A DNA stretch of 6,956 nucleotides from Dehalococcoidales bacterium (GTDB taxonomy: Bacteria > Chloroflexota > Dehalococcoidia > Dehalococcoidales > UBA5760), in NCBI GenBank assembly GCA_018399795.1, contig JAGYOC010000121.1, positions 1-6,956 on the forward strand. The letters are read 5' to 3'. The position numbers and the translations under genes are program-made. Positions within the stretch are counted from its first letter, which is position 1, and every line of letters starts with the position of its first letter. The notes under the pieces were generated by a model. It was not told the DNA's origin. It searched no databases and was given only the letters and a program-made list of their open reading frames with translations. This document shows, piece by piece, positions 1 to 5,908 of this stretch.

Positions 1-1
1 G

Positions 2-658
2 AATGCGGTCAGGATATTCGGGCAGCTTGCCCAAGCGGGTTTTGATAGCTACTCCACCCTGCCTCTTGAGCTGGCGGTGGTTGATTGTGTCACAAGTAGT
101 AAGGGAGTATCGGGAATAGAGATGGAACCAGGCAGGCAGATGTCACCGGAGCGGGTTGCCAAGTCATCTTACCCTGTGAGAAAGCCGGTTATGGAGAAAA
201 GATCGGCATCAAAAAGTAAAGCGAGCCAAACTTTGGCTCAGGATACAGAAGGTCTGGAAGCGGAACAGGTTTTGGATGATAATACATCGAATGAGGAGGT
301 AAAAACCGCTGTTGATAAACCCGAACCTGGCAGAGAGACGGAATTTCTGCAGCAGAACTGGAAGCGGATTATTGAAAGTGCGCCGCAGGAGACACAGAAG
401 ACAGCGGCTATTGCCTTCCTGAGAAGCTCAAGCAAGCCGGTATCGTTTGAAGACAATACCGTTGTTTTGGCTTTCAGATTCCGTATCCATAAGGATAATA
501 TGGAAAAACCGCAAAACCAGAAGGTAGCGGAAAAGATTATCAGCAATGCCATGGGTTATCCCTGCCAGGTACGCTGCATATACCAGCATGAAGAGGATCA
601 TCTTGTTGAGGCGGCGATGAAAATGGGCGCAGAAATTATTGACGTGGAGGACAAATGA
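2..658 (+). CDS. dnaX: DNA polymerase III subunit gamma/tau, C-terminal part (5' truncated by window)
   Basis: This is the tail of the clamp-loader ATPase subunit that loads the sliding clamp; the tau form also links the loader to the polymerase. The frame is open from base 2 to the TGA at 656-658, so the gene starts outside the window. A GTG at 77 could be mistaken for a start, but the codons before it encode a typical end of DnaX domain III (AQAGFDSYSTLPLELAVVD). After that comes a charged, low-complexity linker (about bases 100-340), then a conserved-looking C-terminal module from about base 344 (LQQNWKRIIE, later VVLAFRFRIHKDNM and VEAAMKMGAEIIDVEDK), which fits a tau-specific domain. The ATPase core is not in the window. 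Assignment rests on the domain III end, the tail, and the following ybaB-recR pair, the usual partners of dnaX. A possible frameshift signal lies in the linker at 193-239. Confidence 0.87.
   Translation, partial: NAVRIFGQLAQAGFDSYSTLPLELAVVDCVTSSKGVSGIEMEPGRQMSPERVAKSSYPVRKPVMEKRSASKSKASQTLAQDTEGLEAEQVLDDNTSNEEVKTAVDKPEPGRETEFLQQNWKRIIESAPQETQKTAAIAFLRSSSKPVSFEDNTVVLAFRFRIHKDNMEKPQNQKVAEKIISNAMGYPCQVRCIYQHEEDHLVEAAMKMGAEIIDVEDK
193..239 (+). promoter_or_regulatory. Candidate programmed -1 frameshift (or slippage) signal in dnaX
   Basis: Elements read directly, in order: GGAG at 193-196 (Shine-Dalgarno-like); A5G at 211-216; TAA at 217-219 in the -1 frame; a six-base spacer at 217-222; then a hairpin with arms at 223-229 and 233-239 (GAGCCAA / TTGGCTC) around a three-base loop. 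Zero-frame codons are TCA AAA AGT AAA. If tRNA-Lys on AAA (212-214) slips back one base it re-pairs perfectly, AAG is read next and then TAA ends the chain. E. coli dnaX makes gamma with the same kind of arrangement (upstream SD-like stimulator, A AAA AAG, hairpin). Against it, the heptamer here is A AAA AGT, so the A-site tRNA-Ser would not re-pair well, and five A is short for transcriptional slippage. Confidence 0.4.
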
Positions 659-960
659 ATTTATCGCAGATGAATCAGGCTCGGGAACTGAAGGCTCGAA
701 TGGACAGTATTCAGAAGGAGTTGAGTAATACCATTGTTGAAGCGAGTGCAGGGAAGGGTGCCGTAAAGGTAAAGGTGGACGGACAGCAAAAAGTGAAATC
801 AATAGAAATATCCCCCAGTGTGATTGATCCTTCCAAAGCATCTGCCCTGGAGGGGATGATGCTGAAGGCGGTAAGTGAAGCGCTGAACAAATCGCAGAAA
901 GCAGCTGCCAAGCAACTGAAAGGACTTACCGGTGGGCTTGGCATGCCGGGGATGTTTTGA
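655..960 (+). CDS. ybaB: YbaB/EbfC family nucleoid-associated DNA-binding protein
   Basis: A 101-residue protein of the YbaB/EbfC family: small dimeric proteins that bind DNA and associate with the nucleoid, usually encoded between dnaX and recR. The family pattern is visible. An N-terminal amphipathic helix (about residues 4-27, QMNQARELKARMDSIQKELS) is followed by a beta region (GKGAVKVKVDGQQKVKSIEI, about 33-52). A second helix follows (about 64-90) and then a Gly/Met-rich tail ending GLGMPGMF. Length matches the family (roughly 100-110). The start ATG overlaps the dnaX TGA as ATGA, and GGAGG at 646-650 lies four bases upstream, so translational coupling to dnaX is likely. A second Met at residue 6 (base 670) is a less likely start. 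No defects are visible. Confidence 0.95.
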   Translation: MNLSQMNQARELKARMDSIQKELSNTIVEASAGKGAVKVKVDGQQKVKSIEISPSVIDPSKASALEGMMLKAVSEALNKSQKAAAKQLKGLTGGLGMPGMF

Positions 961-982
961 CCATATCCCCCATTTGGGGTGG
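961..982 (+). other. Possible weak hairpin between ybaB and recR
   Basis: Just after the ybaB stop, CCA (961-963) can pair with TGG (980-982), and CCCC (967-970) with GGGG (976-979). This leaves a three-base bulge and a five-base loop. No run of T follows, so this is not a convincing intrinsic terminator. It could stabilise the ybaB 3' end or mildly attenuate transcription into recR. Confidence 0.25.
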
Positions 983-996
983 TTTATGATATTTGC

Positions 997-1009
997 GGAG
1001 GAAATGTAG
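997..1009 (+). promoter_or_regulatory. Shine-Dalgarno plus ATG-TAG start-stop pair ahead of recR
   Basis: GGAGG at 997-1001 is the only strong ribosome-binding sequence before recR, but it lies 17 bases from the recR ATG at 1019. Two bases after it is an ATG (1004-1006) followed at once by TAG (1007-1009), in the same frame as recR. Ribosomes placed by this site could initiate on the one-codon ORF and reinitiate at 1019, or reach 1019 inefficiently. Either would lower RecR synthesis. The two-base spacing to the first ATG is itself too short to be optimal. Confidence 0.4.
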
Positions 1010-1018
1010 CTTAGCGGT

Positions 1019-1630
1019 ATGAATCAAGAAACTGCATCCGGTGATGGTGTTCTGGCAAGGCTTATTCGAGAATTAAATAGGCTGCCCGGTATTGGCCTGA
1101 AGAGCGCGCAGAGGATTGCCTTTTATATACTGCGTGCTCCGGAAGAGCAATCCAGGTTGCTGGCTGAAGCCTTGATATCGGTAAAAAGAGATATCCGGCT
1201 TTGCTCTATCTGTTGTAATGTTACCGAAAACGACCCCTGTGACATCTGTCGTAATGAACAGCGTGACCACAGCATAGTCTGTATTGTGGAGCAACCGCAG
1301 GATATTACGGCGCTTGAGCATACGGGAATTTATAAAGGACTCTACCACGTATTGCATGGTGCCATCTCTCCCACTGAGGGTGTTGGTGTCGGTGATATAA
1401 GGGTTGCCGAGTTGCTCAACCGTTTGCGTGAGGGCTTGATACGGGAAGTAATTCTGGCCACCAATACCAATCTGGAAGGTGAGCAGACTGCTCTCTATCT
1501 GAAAAAGGTAATTGTGCCTCTGGGTATCAGGGTAACCCGTTTGGCCAGGGGCTTGCCCTTTGGTACTGAACTGGAATATGCTGATGATGTTACCCTGACA
1601 AGGGCCATTGAAGGCAGACAGGATATTTGA
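1019..1630 (+). CDS. recR: Recombination mediator protein RecR
   Basis: RecR works with RecO (and RecF) to load RecA onto SSB-coated single-stranded DNA in gap repair. The 203-residue length is normal. Domains in order: a helix-hairpin-helix DNA-binding region (about residues 12-38, with [17 protein letters not shown]); a C4 zinc finger with Cys62, Cys65, Cys74 and Cys77; a Toprim domain from about residue 85, with the acidic pair E91/D95 in VEQPQD and the conserved [11 protein letters not shown] stretch at 113-123; and the C-terminal signature [12 protein letters not shown] followed by [17 protein letters not shown]. The usual ATNPT reads ATNTN here, a mild variation. ATG 1019 is the first start available after the in-frame TAG at 1007. 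The core begins near residue 11, so a few N-terminal residues are extra. Translation initiation looks poor (see the start-stop entry). recO follows after 55 bases. Confidence 0.97.
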   Translation: MNQETASGDGVLARLIRELNRLPGIGLKSAQRIAFYILRAPEEQSRLLAEALISVKRDIRLCSICCNVTENDPCDICRNEQRDHSIVCIVEQPQDITALEHTGIYKGLYHVLHGAISPTEGVGVGDIRVAELLNRLREGLIREVILATNTNLEGEQTALYLKKVIVPLGIRVTRLARGLPFGTELEYADDVTLTRAIEGRQDI

Positions 1631-1662
1631 AGTTTCTGGATTCTGATACTGCCCGCTTTAGC

Positions 1663-1688
1663 TATGCATTGGGGGCATATCCTAATTG
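1663..1688 (+). promoter_or_regulatory. recO ribosome-binding region with TTG start and small inverted repeat
   Basis: A G5 run at 1671-1675 lies ten bases before the TTG at 1686 and is the only plausible Shine-Dalgarno. It sits mostly in the loop between short inverted arms TATGC (1663-1667) and GCATA (1675-1679). An in-frame TAA at 1683-1685 directly precedes the TTG, so no upstream start is possible, and the N-terminal fold begins within a few residues of it. The pairing is only five base pairs. Confidence 0.35.
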
Positions 1689-2441
1689 TCAAAACCTAAA
1701 AACTATCAGGTCGAAGCCGTTGTTATCAAAAAGGTCAAGCTGGGTGAGGCGGATAGAATCCTTACCCTCTATACGCCCTGTGTGGGCAAGATCCAGGGAG
1801 TGGCCAGAGGCGTAAGGCGACCCCGGAGTAAAATGTCAGGACACCTTGAGTTATTGACTCACAGCACCATTTCGCTGGCACGGGGTCGGAACCTTGATAC
1901 CGTAACGGGAAGCCAGACCATAGATAGTTTTTTCCCTCTGGTAAGCGATCTTGAGCTCAATTCATATGCGCTATACGCTATTGAACTAATAAATCAGTTT
2001 ACCGCGGATAGCGTTGAGAACAAACCGCTCTTTCATCTATTGCTAGATATGATGAAACAGCTCTGCGATGCCCGTAATGTCGAAGTAATGGTGCGCTGTT
2101 TTGAACTTCACTTGCTGGAACTGGTTGGTTACCGTCCTCATTTCGAGTGCTGCATACTGTGCCGTTCCTCTCTTAAACCGGTGGGTAACTATTTTTCTGA
2201 CGCTGACGGTGGGGTTGTATGCCCGGGTTGTGCAGCCAACCGGGCTTCACTAAAACGCATATCAGTTAACGCTATAAAGGTGTTAAGGTGGTTGCAGGAC
2301 GTTGACATTGTGGAAGCCGAAAGACTGAAGATTGCCCCTGAGCTATCCCGAGAGCTGGAGTCAATAATGCGCGGCTATGTTAAATATCTGTTAGAAAAGG
2401 ATGTAAAGTCGACCGCGTGGCTGGATATGCTCAGGGAATAG
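1686..2441 (+). CDS. recO: DNA repair protein RecO
   Basis: RecO binds SSB and single-stranded DNA and, with RecR, helps RecA displace SSB; it also anneals strands. At 251 residues the length is typical. The N-terminal OB fold is recognisable (about residues 7-80: YQVEAVVIKKVKLGEADRIL, then KIQGVARGVRRPRSKMSGHL). A helical middle domain follows. It contains a zinc-binding insert with CxxC pairs at Cys156/Cys159 and Cys179/Cys182, a feature of many bacterial RecO proteins. The end (YVKYLLEKDVKSTAWLDML, about 231-249) matches the usual RecO C-terminal helix. The start is TTG, forced by the TAA just upstream; with the weak ribosome site this suggests low expression. The gene lies 55 bases after recR, its biochemical partner, with no terminator between them. 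Confidence 0.94.
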   Translation: MSKPKNYQVEAVVIKKVKLGEADRILTLYTPCVGKIQGVARGVRRPRSKMSGHLELLTHSTISLARGRNLDTVTGSQTIDSFFPLVSDLELNSYALYAIELINQFTADSVENKPLFHLLLDMMKQLCDARNVEVMVRCFELHLLELVGYRPHFECCILCRSSLKPVGNYFSDADGGVVCPGCAANRASLKRISVNAIKVLRWLQDVDIVEAERLKIAPELSRELESIMRGYVKYLLEKDVKSTAWLDMLRE

Positions 2442-2452
2442 AGTGGATTGAC

Positions 2453-2482
2453 TTTACTATACCGTTCAATAACTCATATAAT
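2453..2482 (+). promoter_or_regulatory. Candidate sigma-70 type promoter for lysS
   Basis: TATAAT (2477-2482) is a perfect -10 box, and TTTACT (2453-2458) is a partial -35 (four of six) with 18-base spacing. A better-looking TTGACT at 2448-2453 is too far (23 bases) from the -10. Transcription would start near 2489, giving a lysS leader of about 75 bases. TGACTA occurs twice downstream (2495-2500 and 2505-2510), ten bases apart. The leader is too short for a T-box riboswitch. Confidence 0.45.
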
Positions 2483-2565
2483 AGCCAGTAGCACTGACTA
2501 TCTTTGACTAGGCAAGGTAAGTCGGTTTCAATGCAGTGAACGCCGGGAGAGGGAGATATATCGAT

Positions 2566-4062
2566 ATGGCATCAGAAACAGAAGCAGGCGGAGTAAACCG
2601 GCAGAGATTAGAGAAGCTGAACAGACTCTATGAACGCGGTGTAAACCCTTATCCCCACCGATATCAGTGTACCCATAACACACAAGAAGCGGTAACCCTG
2701 CTAAAAAAGATGGAAACACAAACGGAGGAGTCGGAACATGACGAAAATGAGATCAGCCTTGCTGGCAGAATAATGTCGCAGCGACCGATGGGCAAGGTAG
2801 CCTTTCTTGATCTCAGGGACGGTACTGGTAAAATCCAGCTCTATTGCTGCCGGGATGTACTTGATGAGGAAAGTAAGAAATTGCTCAAAAAGGACCTGGA
2901 CGTCGGCGATATTATTGGGGTCAAGGGTAAACCCTTTCGCACCAGAAGTGGAGAGGCAAGTATCGCGGTAAAAGAAATTACCATGCTGGCCAAATCACTG
3001 CAGCCTCTTCCGGAGAAGTGGCACGGTCTAAGTGATATCGATACCCGCTACCGTCAACGTTACCTGGACCTTATTGCCAATACCGAGGCAAGGGAAATAT
3101 TTTCGAAGCGTAGCAGAATTATCACGGCGATTAGAAATTACCTGGAAGAGAAAAGTTTTATTGAAGTGGAGACGCCGGTGTTACAGCCATCGGCGGGTGG
3201 TGCTCTGGCGCAGCCGTTTGTTACGCATCATCACGCCCTCGGGCTTGATATGTACCTGCGTATTGCTCTTGAGTTGTATCTTAAGAGGTTGGTGGTGGGT
3301 GGGTTTGACCGGGTTTATGAACTGGGACGTATTTTCCGCAACGAAGGGGTTTCTACAAAGCATAATCCCGAGTTTACCATGTTGGAGACATATCAGGCAT
3401 ATGCTGATTACACCGATGTTATGAAAATGCTGGAAGAGATGGTTTACCGGGTTTGCCAGCATGTACTGGGCAAAGATACGGTCGCTTTCGGGGAGAAGAG
3501 CATTTGTTTTCAATACCCTTGGCCGCGCATAGAGCTGCGTCAGGCGATAAAGGATGCTACTGGCATCGATTTTATGGATTACCCGGATGCCGATGTGTTG
3601 AGGGCTAAAATGGTTGACATGGGTATGCAGGTTGACCCCTGCAAGGATAGGGGGAGATTGATAGATGAGCTGATTTCAAGCTTTGTTGAGCCTGACCTTG
3701 TTCAGCCAGCCTTTCTCATGCATCACCCGGTTGATATGTCACCGCTGGCCAAATCCAAGCCTGATGATGAACAACTGGTAGAGCGATTTGAAGCATTTGC
3801 CGGTGGCATTGAAATTGCCAATGCCTTTACCGAACTGAATGACCCGTTCGAGCAGAGGCAGAGATTTATTGAACAGCACAAAAGCCGACAGGCGGAGGGC
3901 GATATAGATGGAGCCATTGATGAAGATTTCCTGAGGGCTCTGGAGCATGGTATGCCTCCCACCGGTGGCCTTGGGGTTGGTATCGACCGGCTCGTAATGT
4001 TGTTAACCGGTCAGACCTCAATACGGCAGGTGATACTTTTTCCCCAGCTTAAGGTAAAATAG
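2566..4062 (+). CDS. lysS: Lysine--tRNA ligase (class II lysyl-tRNA synthetase)
   Basis: Charges tRNA-Lys with lysine using ATP, in the cytoplasm. The ATG at 2566 gives 498 residues, a normal length, with a purine-rich AGGGAG (2550-2555) ten bases upstream. An in-frame GTG at 2536 would add ten residues but has no clear ribosome site. Domains: an N-terminal helix (NRQRLEKLNRLYERGVNPYP); an OB-fold anticodon-binding domain (about residues 63-141, ISLAGRIMSQRPMGKVAFLD); and the class II catalytic core. Motif 1 lies around 180-212 (RSRIITAIRNYLEEKSFIEV), motif 2 is at 257-274 (FRNEG then HNPEFTMLE), and motif 3 is at 468-476 (GLGVGIDRL). The conserved GIEIANAFTELNDP is at 414-427, and the protein ends with the family-typical ILFPQLK. 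No catalytic element appears missing. serS follows 82 bases later with no terminator between them. Confidence 0.97.
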   Translation: MASETEAGGVNRQRLEKLNRLYERGVNPYPHRYQCTHNTQEAVTLLKKMETQTEESEHDENEISLAGRIMSQRPMGKVAFLDLRDGTGKIQLYCCRDVLDEESKKLLKKDLDVGDIIGVKGKPFRTRSGEASIAVKEITMLAKSLQPLPEKWHGLSDIDTRYRQRYLDLIANTEAREIFSKRSRIITAIRNYLEEKSFIEVETPVLQPSAGGALAQPFVTHHHALGLDMYLRIALELYLKRLVVGGFDRVYELGRIFRNEGVSTKHNPEFTMLETYQAYADYTDVMKMLEEMVYRVCQHVLGKDTVAFGEKSICFQYPWPRIELRQAIKDATGIDFMDYPDADVLRAKMVDMGMQVDPCKDRGRLIDELISSFVEPDLVQPAFLMHHPVDMSPLAKSKPDDEQLVERFEAFAGGIEIANAFTELNDPFEQRQRFIEQHKSRQAEGDIDGAIDEDFLRALEHGMPPTGGLGVGIDRLVMLLTGQTSIRQVILFPQLKVK

Positions 4063-4133
4063 CCGATAAAAGATATTGAATAATACCGTTAAGTATAGAG
4101 CTATGTATCAATGAGTATACGGATGATGCTGAA

Positions 4134-4147
4134 GAGGGGGTATTGTG
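4134..4147 (+). promoter_or_regulatory. Ribosome-binding site and GTG start of serS
   Basis: A G-rich site (GAGGGGG, 4134-4140) lies just before the GTG at 4145. It decides the start, because the next residues (LDIKYIREN) are the standard SerRS N-terminus and no in-frame ATG is suitably placed upstream. Confidence 0.7.
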
Positions 4148-5383
4148 CTTGACATAAAATACATTCGTGAGAATACTGGGCGTGTTATCGAGGCGCTTGC
4201 CAATCGCAGAGATAGCACCAATTTGGAGGATGTTCTCGGAGTTGATAACGAACGCCGTAAAAGGGTAAGCGAGCTGGAAGAATTGAGGAGACTCAAGAAA
4301 GAGTTGGCGCGGCAAAATCAGGTGTCTGCTGAACGGGGACGGCAATTACGTAGCGACATAAAGCTGCTGGAAGAAGAGGTGCGGGGTCTTGACAACAGGC
4401 TCAATGAACTGCTTTTACGGATACCCAATGTGCCACAGGTGACGGTACCGGTAGGAAGCAGTGAAGAGGATAATATTGTCCTGCGTTCCTGGGGGGAGCC
4501 AAGAAACGCTACATTTCCGCTTAAACCACACTGGGATCTGGGTGAATCGCTCGGTATTATATCCTTTGACTGGGGAGTAAAACTCTCTGGCACACGATTC
4601 TATGTGCTTAAAGGAGCGGGTGCGCGCTTGCAGAGGGCATTGATTACCTTTATGCTGGATGTTCATACGCGGGAAAATGGCTACCAGGAGATTTACCCTC
4701 CATTCATGGTGAAGAGGGAATGTATGTTCGGTTCCGGGAATTTGCCCAAGTTTGCTGACAACCTGTATCACGATAAGGAAGATGACCTTTGGTTTGTACC
4801 TACCGCTGAGGTTCCGATAACCAATTTGCACCGGGACGAGATAATAAACCCGGGTATACTGCCCTTGTACTACGTGGCGTATACTGCCTGCTTTAGGCGT
4901 GAAAAGATGTCGGCTGGCAAGGATACCAGGGGAATTAAAAGGGGGCACCAGTTCGATAAGATAGAAATGTATAAGATTACGGAACCGGCGTCTTCCAATG
5001 AAGAGCTTGGGGGAATGGTCTCGAATGCGGAAAGCATTTGTCAGAAGCTGGAACTGCCCTATCGTATTCTGGAGCTCTGTACGGCTGATCTCGGCTTTGC
5101 CTCCACCAAATCATATGACGTCGAAATGTGGGCCCCCGGTTGCGGGGAGTGGTTGGAGGTGAGCTCCTGTTCCAACTGCGGCGATTTCCAGGCTCGCCGT
5201 ACCAACATACGTTATCGTGCAGCTCCTGGTACCAAACCGCATTTCGTCAATACTTTAAATGGTTCAGGTTTGGCGCTGCCCAGGGTTCTTATTGCTGTTA
5301 TGGAAAATTACCAGAATGCTGATGGCACAATTACGGTGCCCGAAGCACTGCAACCGTATATGGGCAGCAAGTTAATCGAGTGA
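4145..5383 (+). CDS. serS: Serine--tRNA ligase (seryl-tRNA synthetase)
   Basis: Charges tRNA-Ser (and tRNA-Sec where present) with serine. The protein has 412 residues, slightly short but within the family. The N-terminal tRNA-binding arm is a long antiparallel coiled coil (about residues 35-92, rich in E, R, K and L), ending in the usual LRIPNVP. The class II core follows. A motif 1 region is near 162-188 (RALITFMLDVHTRENGYQEI). The serine-site TAEVP is at 220-224. Motif 2 is at 250-275 (FRREKMSAGKDTRG, then HQFDKIEM), and EVSSCSNCGDFQARR at 338-352 is a SerRS hallmark. Motif 3 is at 371-390 (LNGSGLALPRVLIAVMENYQ). The initiator is GTG. A small hairpin covers the stop codon, and a zinc-ribbon gene follows after 51 bases. 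Confidence 0.97.
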   Translation: MLDIKYIRENTGRVIEALANRRDSTNLEDVLGVDNERRKRVSELEELRRLKKELARQNQVSAERGRQLRSDIKLLEEEVRGLDNRLNELLLRIPNVPQVTVPVGSSEEDNIVLRSWGEPRNATFPLKPHWDLGESLGIISFDWGVKLSGTRFYVLKGAGARLQRALITFMLDVHTRENGYQEIYPPFMVKRECMFGSGNLPKFADNLYHDKEDDLWFVPTAEVPITNLHRDEIINPGILPLYYVAYTACFRREKMSAGKDTRGIKRGHQFDKIEMYKITEPASSNEELGGMVSNAESICQKLELPYRILELCTADLGFASTKSYDVEMWAPGCGEWLEVSSCSNCGDFQARRTNIRYRAAPGTKPHFVNTLNGSGLALPRVLIAVMENYQNADGTITVPEALQPYMGSKLIE

Positions 5384-5399
5384 CCGGAATAGCCGGTTA
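5381..5399 (+). other. Hairpin overlapping the serS stop codon
   Basis: TGACCGG (5381-5387) pairs with CCGGTTA (5393-5399) as seven base pairs, one of them a G-U wobble, around a five-base loop. The stop codon forms the base of the stem. There is no T tract, so it is not an intrinsic terminator. It may act as a 3'-end stabiliser or partly limit read-through into the next gene. Confidence 0.4.
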
Positions 5400-5434
5400 C
5401 TGGAGAGGCTTTAAGTCTGAGAGGGAGCAGGTTT

Positions 5435-5860
5435 ATGGATTACGAGGATATTATACCGGAAGGTCTGGAGAACAAAACCGAGCGGGAAAGGCTGGAAATC
5501 ATAGACCGCTGGGATTATTTGCACGACTTAAAGGAAGATATCCTTGCTGGCGTAAAGACTGGCGAAGAAGACGGGGGGCTTTTTCAAATAGAGGCTGAGC
5601 TTGACGAATTGAGCAAGCTGCTTACTCCCCGGGAAGCTGTTCCCGAATCGGGCATTCTTACCAGGGGAAGAAAGAAATTTATCCTGTGTCCCCGATGCGG
5701 TACATTCGTTCACATTACCAAGAAGAGGGTTGATGAGGTAGTCCTCGCGTTGGAAGAAGAGGCAGAAAAGGAGTCTCATGCCAATGAAGGCGGGTATCTC
5801 ATCAGAAGTATAAACTGCCCTGTATGCCGATGGGGACTTGGCATACCAGAGGGATTTTGA
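5435..5860 (+). CDS. Uncharacterised acidic protein with a CxxC...CxxC zinc-binding pattern
   Basis: I do not recognise this 141-residue protein as a named family. It starts at an ATG with AGGGAG (5422-5427) seven bases upstream, a good site. The N-terminal half (about residues 1-65) is acidic and probably helical (TERERLEIIDRWDYLHDLKE, then FQIEAELDELSKLL). The C-terminal half has two cysteine knuckles, CPRC at 85-88 and CPVC at 128-131, 39 residues apart, flanking a helical acidic stretch (100-115). This looks like one four-cysteine zinc site (zinc ribbon or similar fold). It has no signal peptide or membrane segment and carries about 31 acidic to 19 basic residues. It lies 51 bases after serS on the same strand and is probably co-transcribed. 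Zinc ribbons often bind nucleic acid or protein, but the acidity argues against simple DNA binding. No function is assigned. Confidence 0.85.
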   Translation: MDYEDIIPEGLENKTERERLEIIDRWDYLHDLKEDILAGVKTGEEDGGLFQIEAELDELSKLLTPREAVPESGILTRGRKKFILCPRCGTFVHITKKRVDEVVLALEEEAEKESHANEGGYLIRSINCPVCRWGLGIPEGF

Positions 5861-5878
5861 AAACTCACTACAGTTGAG

Positions 5879-5901
5879 GTTAAGAGTTGTCCGTCTTTAA
5901 C
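5879..5901. terminator. Imperfect hairpin in the convergent intergenic region (weak terminator candidate)
   Basis: GTTAAGA (5879-5885) pairs with TCTTTAAC (5894-5901) with one bulged T and an eight-base loop. Outer CAGTT (5871-5875) and AACTG (5899-5903) offer an alternative pairing. It lies 18 bases after the zinc-ribbon stop. Neither strand has a proper T run after it, so termination is uncertain. Confidence 0.25.
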
Positions 5902-5908
5902 TGAAATA

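Noticed and set aside
77..79. GTG as the start of a separate 193-residue gene
   Set aside because: The frame is open to the left edge, and the residues before this GTG match the end of DnaX domain III, so it is internal to dnaX.
428..841. 137-codon minus-strand ORF across dnaX/ybaB
   Set aside because: It lies opposite two well-supported genes, has no ribosome site recognised and no recognisable domain.
1627..1815. 62-codon ORF starting with TTG overlapping the recR stop
   Set aside because: It mostly overlaps recO in another frame, has no strong ribosome site and its translation resembles nothing coherent. It is a shadow.
2531..2539. Two-codon ORF ATG-CAG-TGA in the lysS leader
   Set aside because: It has no well-spaced ribosome site, and such tiny ORFs are common by chance.
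2442..2565. T-box riboswitch before lysS
   Set aside because: The 124-base gap is too short, has no T-box core (GGGTGGNACCGCG-like) and no terminator/antiterminator pair.
3271..3288. IALELYLKR in LysRS, where E. coli has IAPELYLKR, as a damaging substitution
   Set aside because: Other bacterial LysRS, such as Bacillus types, also lack the proline (IAIELHLKR), so this is ordinary family variation.
4063..4144. T-box or short leader-peptide control of serS, including tiny ORFs at 4103-4114 and 4111-4152
   Set aside because: The gap is 82 bases and lacks T-box features. The tiny ORFs have no Shine-Dalgarno and no serine run, so they are most likely chance.
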